A DNA stretch of 64,000 bases from assembly GCF_000002425.4 (NCBI RefSeq), contig NC_037257.1, forward strand, positions 11,470,627 to 11,534,626, written 5' to 3'. The stretch is from Physcomitrium patens. Its lineage: Eukaryota; Streptophyta; Bryopsida; Funariales; Funariaceae. Within the stretch, counting starts at the first letter, position 1. Each line of letters begins with the position of its first letter. This document shows, piece by piece, positions 1-10,640 of this stretch. A program made the translations under genes and the position numbers. The notes below the pieces were generated by a model. The model was not told the origin of the DNA, searched no databases, and saw nothing but the letters and a program-made list of their open reading frames with translations.

Positions 1-89
1 TCTTGTGATAATACAACAATGGTCTCATTTCTTCTAATAAGTGAGAAGCCATCACTCCTTCTATCATTGCAACCCCACTTTATAATGGC

Positions 90-508
90 TATCATAGATA
101 TACATAGGTATTCTAGTAAATACCTATATGATTAGGTAGGAGTAGGTAAAAGTAGATAAAAGTAGATTAATTCCATAAGACCTTTTAGAGAAGCTTTCTA
201 AAAGCTTTATAGGCGTAGCTTGACTTTACATGTGTTTGTATTTGATTGGTAGGTCAGAAACTTGGTCAAAAAATTAATTACGTCTTGGTAGCTTACGGAA
301 CAAGCTAATTATGTAGCACACATATAAAAACTTGCCTTGCAAGTTAAGATATGTATTTTGCAAAGTCAACATGTTTTGGAGGTCCTATTGGACATTGCCA
401 CATATCTCTTAGTTAAAAATACATATGGAGGCAAGAGTACAGCCTTCTTCACTCTTGACAATGCCTTTCTAGTTCTTAGTCTTGTTTCAAGACTTTCTAA
501 TCTTCATG
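90..508 (+). repeat. Family-1 LTR fragment
   Basis: This segment matches, with many transitions, the LTRs at 33.6, 42.1, 45.2 and 45.7 kb in the same orientation, and those at 4.1, 21 and 27 kb in the opposite one. Shared landmarks are the AAGCTT-rich stretch near 195-210, the block around 335-375 and the GGAGGCAAGAGT block near 428. It lacks the last part of the LTR: similarity stops near 508, where gag sequence of another family begins. Confidence 0.75.
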
Positions 509-514
509 CATAGG

Positions 515-1875
515 ATTCTTTTGTTGTTGTGTTTTTTCTCCTCTTATAGTTTTTTTTAATGGTCCTTCATTATTTTCATCTTTCTTTCATTTTTTTTCTA
601 TTAATGCTGCATGTTGACTCCTTGCAATATGAACATACACCGATAATCCATCTATTGGATCATTTCACTGAGTAATTTATTAAATATTCCTACCAATACG
701 TTTTAAATCATCTGTAGAAATTTTTTCTTTTTGAGCATAGCTCATTGCACTTGACTACAAAGAACTAGATTCTCTTAGAAATTTGAGATTTATGCTTAAA
801 CATTTGCTTAGACTTGCTTCCATTTAATATCTTGATGCTTTCTTACTTGAGTTTTTAAATGCTTCCATTGTAAACACCTTCATCCTTCTTGTACCAAAGT
901 TTGTCTCCAATATTTGTCCACTCTCTTTTATATGTATCATACCATTTTAAAAAAAAATAATTCCATTGTATAATGCCTCTATAAAATCTTTACATTCTCT
1001 TCTCAAATGATCCATGCTATTACACCATATGTACCTATGCACTATACCTTCTATTGATCTAACCTTTGTTTTTTTGATACTCTTTATAATTGCCCCTTCT
1101 CTTTAAATTTTATAAATTTTATTTGCAAATCTCTCATTCCTTATATAATTTCATCAATACTCATTTCTTTTTTCTTTGATGTAGCCATTGAAGGTTGAAT
1201 TATAGATGTAGCATTAATAATAGGTATTATTATTTGAGGTACTTGCAATGGTCTTTGAATATCTACTTTATCCTTTCTCCTCTCTCTTTTTGCAAGTAAT
1301 CCTACTGCCTCTTCTACTTCCTTCCAATTTATTGTCAATCTTTCATCTTCTTCTTTATCTTCATGCAAGATTTTCAATTTTGCTTATAACTTTCTATAAG
1401 CCACTTAAATAAAAAGCTCCACTTCACTTGGATCTCTTTCTTTGATAAATAAAAATAATGAGAATAATTGCCTCTCTTTCTTTGATAAATGAAAATATTG
1501 GTTTTTAAACTCTTTTAATAAATTTTTTGCTAGTGGATTCTTCTTAGATCTTCTAATCCATTCAAAAAATGATTTCTTTGTAATCTAATCATTATCCTCC
1601 AAGAAAAACTCATCCTTCAATATTTGAGATAATTTCTCTCATGAATCTATAAACCTTAGAATGTCCTACCTTTTGTAATGTCCTTCACTTCAAATTGATC
1701 AATCTTATCCACAATCGCTTCTAATGCTTTGTTTGCAATACCCTCTTTGTACTTTTTTAATTTTTTGTTGTTGCATAAATAAGGCAAAAGCTTCAAATAT
1801 GCTTGCAGAGTTGGGATAAAAATACATACTTTGTCTTTCACCAGTACCTCTACTTGTAGCTCCAATCAAAGCATC
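515..1875 (-). pseudogene. Decayed Ty3/gypsy gag (family 2)
   Basis: Read on the minus strand, this is a broken gag-like region with at least two open stretches (1656-1865 and 1141-1377) separated by stops and frameshifts. A zinc-knuckle-like motif is visible at 992-1033, reading Y-I-W-C-N-S-M-D-H-L-R-R-E-C. The first zinc-binding Cys has become Tyr, and the remaining Cys, His and Cys keep CCHC spacing. Downstream is charged, lysine-rich sequence typical of a gag C-terminus. It lies directly downstream (minus strand) of the long LTR at 1988-3143, so the two probably belong to one element. The left side is cut at the LTR fragment ending at 508. Assignment to gag rests on position, the knuckle and the basic composition; no enzymatic domain is present. 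Confidence 0.6.
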
Positions 1876-1987
1876 ACTTATAGCTCTTCTTTCAACTCTC
1901 TTGCCTTCTTTTTTTATAAATCAAATAATTCAAAAAAAATTCCAAATACCTTCCACCTTAAAATTTTTATGTTAGATTTATCAAATA

Positions 1988-3143
1988 TGTCGTATTATGC
2001 AAAATCTTGCTTGAGAATACATTGAGCACTTAGCTATAGAAGATAGAAGGAAAATTATAATAATAAGATCCTAGCAAATCTAATAGAATCTTTAATAAAA
2101 TTTAATTAAATCTTAACAATGCTAATAAAGCTTTAATAAAATTTAAAAGAAATTATAAAAAAAAAAACATTAAAAAATCCTAAAGAAATATTAAAAAAAT
2201 TTAAAATAAATCTTAAATAAATTTTGATAAAATCCTATTTAATTCCTAATTAAAATTTTAATGGATCTTAACTAAATTCTAGAAAAATCCTAAGTCCTAA
2301 ATCAAATCTAAAATAAATCTTAAATCCTATATTAAATCCTATATTAAATCCTAAATAAATCCTAAATCCTAAATCAAATTCTAAACAAATCTTAAATCCT
2401 AAACCAAATTCTAGACAAATTCTAACACACATTAGAATTCTAATATCTATTGATTGAACCATTGATTTTGATTAAAAATTTATACACCTTTCAACTTTTT
2501 AGTTGAAAACTAGTACAAAAAATTTGAAGATAATCGCACTTATTATATAAAAAATCCTAAAATCTACTCAGGTATTGATCGACCTCCTCCTCCAATCTGA
2601 ATGTTGAACTTCCAATGCCAATATCTTTCATTTGAACTATTGATTTTCTTCTAAAATTCACTTAAACTATTGAAAATCAAGTCAATTCATTACAAATTTA
2701 AATCACACAAAACCAATGATCATAAAAAACTTATTAGGTTTGCTCTCAAATCCCACTCTTTGATCTACCAAAGAACCCCAAAGTTACTATAGGTGTATGG
2801 GTTTATGCTTCAAGGTCTGATTTCAATCTAGGTTGACAACCAATCCTCTTCGAGTATCAATTTTTAGCTTTTGAAGTAAATTTTGCTAAAATCTACTCTT
2901 AATTTCTTCCTATATAAGCCTATATTATTTAATTTTTCAATCTATTTTGTTTTGGATTATTTATGGCCATACAAAGTAAATAAAAGCCTATTTTATAAAA
3001 AAGTAGCAATAGTACCTTTTAACTTTACTATTTTTTATTATTATTTATTTTTAAAGATAATTTTCTATAATATTTTTAAATAAGATATTTTATAATATAA
3101 TATTTTTTTCTCTCTTTCATTCATTAGCCATGTTACATTATGA
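1988..3143 (-). repeat. Family-2 long LTR (5' LTR of the gag at 515-1875)
   Basis: The ends are short inverted repeats: TGTCGTAT at 1988 and TTATGACA ending at 3143. They match the ends of nested copies near 28.1, 31.2, 33.9, 40.6 and 48.3 kb. The right end interrupts family-1 gag sequence that continues at 3144. The left end runs directly into gag, so this looks like a true 5' LTR and not a solo LTR. Part of it (about 2090-2420) is a degenerate short-period repeat of the AAATCCTAAATC type. No protein is encoded; apparent frames such as 2268-2462 are products of this repeat. Confidence 0.65.
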
Positions 3144-4060
3144 CAATGTTGAGATATACTTGTACAACTCTCAGATTAAAATTCAAAAAGTTGATTGTCA
3201 TGCCTTATAGCAAAGTCGATTGCTTGAGTGAATGTTTGAGGATCAAGTAAGTTGAGCATCAATTTTTTTACCTCATATTATAATCTATAGAAAAATTGGC
3301 TAACAAATGTAGTATCTTCTATTTGATATTAATTATAAGTTGTCAAAATTATGAAGCACATAATGTTATTGAATGATTGCCTTATTGTAAAATATGGATC
3401 TTGTTGATTGTAATACAAATTGCATCATGTTTTCCATACATGGATCAAAACTATGCCAAAAAAGCCTCCAAATTGTTCAATATTTGATCTCGTCATTAAA
3501 AAAAAATTAACATGATGATAATACTAAATCTAAAAGAAGTGTATCAATGAATCTAATTTGCAATCCTATAGTTGGATAGCTTTAGGATTGAAGTTCAATC
3601 AAAAGTTATACTTAATGGATAAATCTTCAAAATTTGGATCTTGTACTATCAAACTTTTTAGGCAGTGTAATCTTTAATTTTCTAACACTCAAACGATGTC
3701 CCACCATAGGAGAAGGGATATGATTTGGTACAAATATTGAAGCACCTCCAATCATCTCTATATCTTTTCTTCCTACCATTCTTATTATTTCTTGTAGTGG
3801 TAAATTGAATTGATGCATCACAAGCATTAACTTGCTTAATTGTTCTTGTATTTATACCATTGCACTCTTCATTTCAAGAAGCTCTTCCATGATAAGACTT
3901 ACAAAAGAAAAGATGTCTTATATTGCTTAAAATAAATAAAATAGATGACTTGAAAACAAAAAAAATATTAAGGACAATATTAGTTTAGAAGAAGATAATC
4001 CACAACTTTTAATATACTTATGTCATATCAAGAAAATGGAGTAATCCACTCTTAATTAAG
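3144..4060 (-). pseudogene. Decayed family-1 gag
   Basis: On the minus strand this matches the gag start of the plus-strand element at 46.5 kb. The best open piece (3627-3827) includes RKDIEMIGGAS and LPKKFDSTRSKF, paralleling the RNKDIEMIGAVS-like and LPKKF stretches of the 46.5-kb copy. Many stops interrupt it. It follows the LTR and primer-binding site at 4071-4654 and is cut at 3143 by the family-2 LTR, which evidently inserted into this gag. Confidence 0.7.
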
Positions 4061-4070
4061 AAAAGACAAA

Positions 4071-4082
4071 GCTCTGATATTG
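4071..4082 (-). other. Retrotransposon primer-binding site
   Basis: The minus strand reads CAATATCAGAGC. Its last nine bases equal those of the plant initiator-Met-tRNA primer site TGGTATCAGAGC; the first three differ by transitions. It lies immediately inside the LTR at 4081-4654, the expected position. The copy at about 46,298 is more decayed. Confidence 0.6.
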
Positions 4083-4654
4083 TAAGTGTATTCTTGTCAA
4101 TCTTTTAACGACAAGAACTTAATGAAAGCTAATAACCAAGTGAGATTTTTTTCAAAGAAGTATGATAAAATAAAAGTAAGAAAATATGTATATTAAAAGA
4201 AAATTGGAATGACTATTGCTAAAAGATAAAAAAAACTAAAGACTCTTGAATCTAAACTAGAGCAAGAAAAAAGCTAGCATGAGTAAAGAAGGCTTCACTC
4301 TTGCCTCTATATATACTATCCACCTAGGAACTATATAGTGACATTCTTTAAGATTTCTAATATGTCTTGACTTTGTAAGCCACATGTCTTAACTTACAAG
4401 GTAAGTTTTTTATATGTGCACCACATAATTAGGTTGTTCTACAAGCTATCTATATATGTGACACATAGCTAACTTGTTGGCAAAGTTTCTAATCTAAAAG
4501 TCAATTATAAACATGTGTAAAGTCAAAACCATGTCTACAAAGTTTCTACAAAGCTATTCTAAAAGATATTATGAAATTAATCTACTTTTATTTATTTTTA
4601 TCTACTTCTATCTAGTCATATAGATAATTACTAGAGTAAATATATATGTCCATG
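4081..4654 (-). repeat. Family-1 LTR
   Basis: A roughly 574-bp LTR, minus orientation, reading TG at 4654 inward and ending ...TTACA next to the primer-binding site. It is the most complete copy in the left part of the window. It abuts Ty1/copia sequence at 4656, suggesting insertion into an older copia element. Confidence 0.75.
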
Positions 4655-4655
4655 A

Positions 4656-5030
4656 CATCTATGGCACCTAAGATTAGAAGACATAAATTATCAAAAACTT
4701 AAACAAATACAAACAATGACAAAAGGGATTAACTTGTTTGATGAAAAGAAAATTACCTTGTATAAATGTTGCATAGAAGATAAACAACTTAAGGAGAAGT
4801 TTCATATACAAGGTGCATACAAAGCTACCCAATTGTTAGAGCTTGTACATTCTGACATGTGTGGTCTTATACAAGTAGGCAGACATTTAGGTTGTACTTC
4901 ATCACATTCATTGATAATCTAATAAGATATTGGTATTTGATGAAACACAAATCTTGTACATACAATATATTGATCATATTAATATATAAAAAATGTTTCG
5001 AACACATTGCTACCTCATTTTTTTCTACCA
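4656..5030 (+). pseudogene. Ty1/copia integrase fragment
   Basis: The plus strand encodes a copia-type GAG-pre-integrase and integrase start. It begins WHLRL (about 4665), passes through KCCIEDKQ with the paired cysteines, then LLELVHSDMCG, and after a frameshift near 4880 continues FIDNLIRYWYLMKHKS. The HSD-C-G and F-I-D blocks with the following R-Y-W are hallmarks of copia integrase; the D of FID is the first catalytic aspartate. The rest of the polyprotein is missing. It is bounded on the left by a family-1 LTR and fades near 5030. Confidence 0.75.
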
Positions 5031-5240
5031 GCAACATAACTACAGGAATAGCACAGTCAATCAAAACCATCTACAGCAACAGATGTTGAACGATTGCATA
5101 AAGGTCTCCTCGAGTGTGCAATGAAGTAAGAAAAAAAGGTTGGTCACTATCCCAAGTTTATGAGCTATGTGTTGCTTAGTGTGTTGCTTGTTACCTTAGG
5201 GGCAAGAAATTTCTATCTTGTTTAAAAGAAATGTCCTTTA

Positions 5241-5431
5241 CATTCAACACACCGCATTATAACCTCTTGTCTGACTCACGTTTCCCACAAACATTTCAAT
5301 AAGCAGAGCAGAGAAGCCAAGACGAAGATGCAGGAGCTGAAGTTTAAATTGCAGCAGAATACTGCATGTGCAGAAAGCGAGCAAATCTGCGCTCATAATG
5401 CTGCAGAGGTTAGATTATCTAAAATCAGATA
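5241..5431 (+). other. Coding-like open stretch, no start codon
   Basis: An uninterrupted plus-strand frame of about 60 codons ends at a TAG near 5431. Its last third (AKTKMQELKFKLQQN) is charged and heptad-like, as in a coiled coil. Composition shifts here from transposon-like to gene-like. There is no convincing start or acceptor, and I do not recognise a family. It could be an exon remnant or chance. Confidence 0.15.
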
Positions 5432-6398
5432 GGAATAGAAGACACGCATCTATTGTTAAAGAAACTTGATCATCTTTGTTCAATCGTTTCGTAGCAACAT
5501 GGTTTAAAATTGCAATTTCTTTATTAGTGAAAGGATGGTAACTCTTGAACAGCGAAGGGCATCGAGTTTGAGCAATGTTGCTTTATCGGTTAATTTGCAG
5601 CCAACATCATCTTACGGAAGGGTCATAGATGGACAAAGCTTAAAGAACAAGAATCAAATCAGCGAAAACTTTATTAAATACAGTTTTCTTTTTCTTTTTC
5701 TTTTTTCCTTGCCGACCCCCAATTTCGATGTGTTTCGAGCTGTAATCGAACATTCCACATTGCACAGGACTTAGTATCAGGGTGAGAATCACTTTATCCA
5801 CAATTACGTAACTCTAAATTATGGTGATGTGGCTTTAGACAAGATTCGGATTACATGCCGTACAAGTCAATAATATTCAGTTGTCTGCAGCGACTTGGCT
5901 TCTAGTATCGTCAGATGCTGTCCAAATACTTCAACATATCCTAACGGTAGCTAAACAAACAACCTCAACAACTTGTAATCAATTGATTAATATTATTCTT
6001 GTAACGGCCAGTGTAAGAAGTTGATGGCCATCCATTTTTTTATTTTATCACCTACTGTTTTGATGTATGCAACCAATTAGCTACTTACGCGTAAGCTACT
6101 GTGTACCATGTTTGTACAAGCTCTACTCACTTATTCCCGCTGAGAGCATACTACTCCAGATAATGCAATGTTGAGATTTTGAATAGCTGGTCAAAGATGT
6201 TTCAGTAACTGAATGATGCATCTTTAAGGTGTTATTAGTTTCGTACTCGTCAAAGCTTAAAATTTGACCCATAAGAGTCAGATTTATGTACATGATCCGC
6301 AATGATTATCACACATTCGCCAGAATGATGGGCTAATTATTGTTCTCTTGACAGGGTATGCCTACTCTACAAAACTAGTGCGCTTCGGCGGAACCATG
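5432..6398. other. Spacer and trehalase 3' flank
   Basis: No convincing gene. The part nearest 6398 should contain the 3' UTR of the minus-strand trehalase gene. The plus-strand frame at 5535-5774 shows no family resemblance and ends in low-complexity Phe/Leu codons. Confidence 0.5.
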
Positions 6399-9300
6399 CT
6401 ATAAAGCATCGGGACAGAAAAGGGGCTTGTCAGCTGGCCACCCGTACTTTTGCAATAGCGACAAGACAACACCGTTACTCCACCCAAAGCCGGTCTGCCA
6501 TCACACAAGCCAACCATTCCACGTATGAGCAGAGTTTCTTTTCAGACACAGCCTCTTCTTTGATAACCAGAACTAAGACGAGGCTCGGTAACGTTGCAGG
6601 TGCAACCTCTACATTCTTTTCTAATGGAAGAAGGTCGAAGGTTTTAGGATTCAGCAAATGTACCTGTAGATTGTATTCTCCGCCACCTCCAATCTTCCCG
6701 CAACTGGTGGCATCATATTTCTCTAACATCTTGCCGACCTGGTGATAAGCCTCATAGTTTGAACGAATCCAGCTTTGGGAAATGGCCTTGGCCATCATTT
6801 TGCCTCTCGGAATACCACTTGCATCCAGACCTTCAATGACCATGTCGACCAAGGGCGCCCATGCATTAGGGAAGTCCCTGCACAGGAGAAAAGAGTATAC
6901 TCAACAGAGGTTCTCGGAGGCGGGTAATTGCCTACTTGATAAATAGCTGCTTGACAGGAAGCAGAATGTAATGTTTGAAATATTAAAGAACCTTTCTGCA
7001 TTAATGAACTTAGAAAAGGGTACAAAGTAAGCGCTAGTGTAGAAAAATGACGGCCTTGAGACTGGAGAAGAGGATTACCATTGTTGGCCTGTGTTCCTCA
7101 GAGAAGTGGCAATGCCTGCTGGCAATACCAGACCAGACTTGTTGAGTGCTTCAACGACAAGTGCTCTCCTCGGATCTCCTTTGGGCAAAACCCCGGCCCA
7201 CAGAGGGACGAAATTCGAGGCGTACGTGAGTCTCTTTTGCTTCCACTCGTACACAATCTACAAAAAGAGGACATGTGTTTGTACAATGAGAGCCGTGCTG
7301 AAAGGCAGATGGAAGAAATTCAAGACGGCCACTGACACTTGGAAATCAAAAGATTCCATTTGAAAGACGAAAGCTTCCGATTCGATACCACACAAACCCT
7401 CAGCCACTGCGCTATTTTAGTGTTTTGAAGTAGTTAAACGCAGGGTGCAAGCAGGTGCTTCGAATCTTATTGCCTTTGCAAGCAAGAAACGAAAATATAG
7501 TTCAGGGCCTCACCGTCTTGTTGTCATTTTCGCTAAAACTGCATCCATTGGGAGACAGCCATGCATCGAACCACTGGCCTCTCTTCCTGCTCCAAAGAAT
7601 CCTTTGGATCGCTCTCTGGCGGTCACTCGCGGCGCTTGCAAACTGGGTCTGAATAGTTTGATTGCCTAGAATACTAGCGAAATACTCGACATTCTTTTCC
7701 ATCTGCTCGTTCAGACAAGAATTGAAATTCAGAAACCTAAAATCAACTGAGCATTTACTGAACGACAAGATATCAGATAGTCAATGAGATACCGTACCTG
7801 GAAGAGAAAGGCATTTAGGTCTACAGGAATAATCATGGACGTGCGGAGGGTTCTAAGGTTTTGTTGATCCCTGCCACCGTACAAAGATAAATAGTAAGCA
7901 AATAGCAGAATAAAACAATGCAGCTAAGTCAAATATTCCGCCGGCAAGCATTCAGAATGAATGCAACGCAAAGGTACTTCTGCCTGATTATTGCACATTC
8001 AACTCAAGGTCCAACAATGCCAGAACTGAATATCCAATAGCTGCTATTAGCTTCAGCATCTGCAACAGGAACTTACTCCATCCACCGAGAACTGAAATCC
8101 CAACCGGACTCGGCAGCTGTTGCAATGTCATGATACAGCTGCGCAGCTCTGCTTTTGTTCATTCCTCGAGCCACGTGCGTGTCCTGCACTCGCAAGAAAA
8201 TCATTCCAAAGAAAAGTTCAATAGGGGGTTTCGGCGATTCATTGACCGTAATCGACGTTACACCGCTTCTCAATCGCACATTTCCAGTGCTTGCAGTAGA
8301 ATACAAACAACAAAATGTCTTGAATCCAATCCAGTGTTACTGGCATTGTCCTAACTGGCTAGACAAATGGACTGTTACAAGACTCCAACTGTTGCTCCCA
8401 TAAAACACTTGCTAAATGCAAGTTTATCAGCCACTGTGGGTTCACACAATGACTGAACTAAGAAAAAGAATCTTACAATTGTGAAAGATTCAGGTCGGGG
8501 GCTGTTCCAATGAGCCCAGAAACGACTAAGACGATGCTCATCGCCATTTTTGTCCCTCACCCTGACTTCGTGTGGCTCTGGACACACAATATCAAATCAT
8601 TTTTAGAATTGTTTGATAGCTGATTGTGGAATTTCTTCAACACCTATCTCTCAGAACAGATGAGCACCTTCGATCCACAGTCTCATTTTCATTTACTGGT
8701 GCACTAAATAAGCGTCTACGGCTCCTATGCTCTAAATATACTCACCTGAAGTCCAAAAAGCATGCTCTCTAAGAAGAATTGGCAAAGCACGCTTGAGAAG
8801 AGCTTTGTCATGAGTTTTCTCATATACAGCACGGATCATCATACTTAGTAGTGGCGGCTGGCTGCATTATCCAATAAGTACCAGAACCTTTGTCTCAGTT
8901 TCCAGTTCCGTTGATAAACAACAATAACGTCCAAGATTCTTTTATCCTCTGATCTAAACAAAGCAATGAAGGGAGAGTGGTCTCCACACAGATCCAAAGA
9001 AGAAGCAAAAAGAAAAAGAAAATAGAAAATAGAAAAAAAGGAAAAAGAGAGGAAAGATTGAAAGAGAAATAAAATGATAATGCGGCACGCTGTAACAATA
9101 ACTCACGTGCAACGCAACAATGTGCCAAAGGTTGTAAAATTGTACCTTCGATTCTCGTAATATATACGAGCTCCGTTGGGCACGAACCCATACCGCTCTG
9201 CAAGTTCCATCAAGTTTTCAATCACTCCTTTTGCAGTGTCTGTCATGCCGCTTACAAGAAGACCTCTGATTGACCACAATGCCAGCTCTTGATTGTTAGT

Positions 9301-10575
9301 ATGATTTGTGATGTCTTACAAATTAAACAGAGAAATCAACAAAATGTAGCCAAACTGCCAACCCAATCCTCAATGCACAGTGTTCCATTCATAATACACC
9401 AGTCGGATTGCTGCAATTTCTGCTTAAGGCTCTCAATTGAGCCACCCGCTATCACAATGCCAGGCATTGTGAAGCAACGGGAACAACCCCCTGGAAATCG
9501 GAGTCAATGAGCCATTTTACGCTTTCATTGCTGAAATCTAACATCTGCGGCAAACTATAGCTACTTAGAACATGAGAATGAGGTTTAGAATTTAAATAGC
9601 GTACTTGATGACCCAGTAGCTGTCCCAGTAGTAAACCTCCCTGAACCTTGCCCCAGGAACCAAAACAGTATTGTTCAATGGAAGCAGGGTGTTCTTGTTT
9701 GGGTTCATCGCCACTGAAGGTGAAATTTTCCGTGAGAGCTCCAGCCATAGCTCATGAATTTGCAAAGCCCACTTTCGAACCTGGGGGTTGTGCACTAGTG
9801 GCAAAAAATTTTGAGGGATTCGGTTGAAGTCCTTGGGAGCGTCTGCAATAACATTGCTGTCTGCCAACTCAAAGTATTGGCTCAAGAACTGTTCCAACAC
9901 CCCTGAAACAGAACAAAATGAGCATTTGAAATTTAGAATCACTTGCCAAGCTTCAGCTCATTAAAGATGACAAGCAATAACTATCACAACTTGAATGATA
10001 GCATACGTATCAAACAAACGAAAACCAGAGCAGTCCACCCACAACACTTCCTGAGTTCCCAAAATCGTCAGAAAAGGAAGAGATCTGGGTGCACTCAAAA
10101 CAGTTTGATGATTTGAATAGACAGAAAATAATTTAAGAGCAGGACTCAGCAGATGCTCTACTTTACCGACAATCAGTAGAAGAAGCATCTGAAAGAACTA
10201 GATCGGCGACGTCCTGAGTTGTGCTGTGAGCCCCACATATCTAGAAAACAAAAAAAAAAAAAACAAAAAAAAAAGAAAAAAGAGAGAGAGAGTAAAGAAT
10301 AATACAATCCATACTTAAAAGATGGAGAGAATTTACGACTCACTTGGAGGAATGGTGTTGTTCTGCAAGCGTGGCAGAGCATCAAATGCGCGAGCGGTCT
10401 CGTTCAAAGAATACCGCAAAGGAATGTCCACGTAGTACTTGGGGTCGAAGTCAGGTCCTCCTCCAAACGATGCCAAAGCTGCAGACTGGATCGCGACCAA
10501 CAGCGTGAGGAGTTTGGACACTCCAGTGGACACGACGGTCTGTCCACACGCCGCCATGAAACCCTCCAATACCAT
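6399..10575 (-). CDS. TRE1: Trehalase (GH37), 11 exons
   Basis: Hydrolyses alpha,alpha-trehalose to two glucoses. Exons, each with GT/AG borders and consistent phase: 10575-10344, 9902-9605, 9265-9146, 8861-8746, 8577-8477, 8183-8077, 7870-7798, 7702-7514, 7257-7079, 6877-6664, 6494-6399. They give 574 residues, the usual plant length. Signature 1, PGARFREVYYWDSY, spans about 160-173; signature 2, QWDFPNAWAP, about 471-480; the glycine-rich GGGGEY is at about 535-540. By family comparison the catalytic acids are Asp 318 (ESGWDFSSRW) and Glu 524 (LEKYD). The N-terminus has a hydrophobic stretch (SKLLTLLVAIQSAALA), so a signal peptide or membrane anchor is likely, as in other plant trehalases. 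Start: the first ATG is at 10575; a second in-frame Met lies six codons on. The last exon carries TGFGWSNGVVL and stops at 6399. No lesion was found; I infer a functional gene. Confidence 0.95.
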
Positions 10576-10616
10576 CCCCACAGTACCACTACAACAGTTC
10601 TTGGCAGCCTAACTCA

Positions 10617-10640
10617 CTTCAATCAATCAATCAATCAATC
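10617..10640. repeat. (TCAA)n microsatellite upstream of trehalase
   Basis: About five to six tandem TCAA units lie 40-65 bp upstream of the trehalase start codon, probably in the 5' UTR or core promoter. Length variation here could affect expression; that is inference. Confidence 0.7.

Noticed and set aside
6475..6852. Trehalase C-terminus as read without splicing
   Set aside because: The unspliced frame after GGGGEYNLQ does not match the family. A GT-AG intron leads to TGFGWSNGVVL, the expected ending.
9452..9748. A minus-strand open frame overlapping trehalase exon 2 and intron 2
   Set aside because: The exon 2 part is in the wrong frame. The intron part can be spliced in phase only with stops soon after. 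The exon at 9265-9146 continues the family motif perfectly (GLLVSGMTDTAKG).
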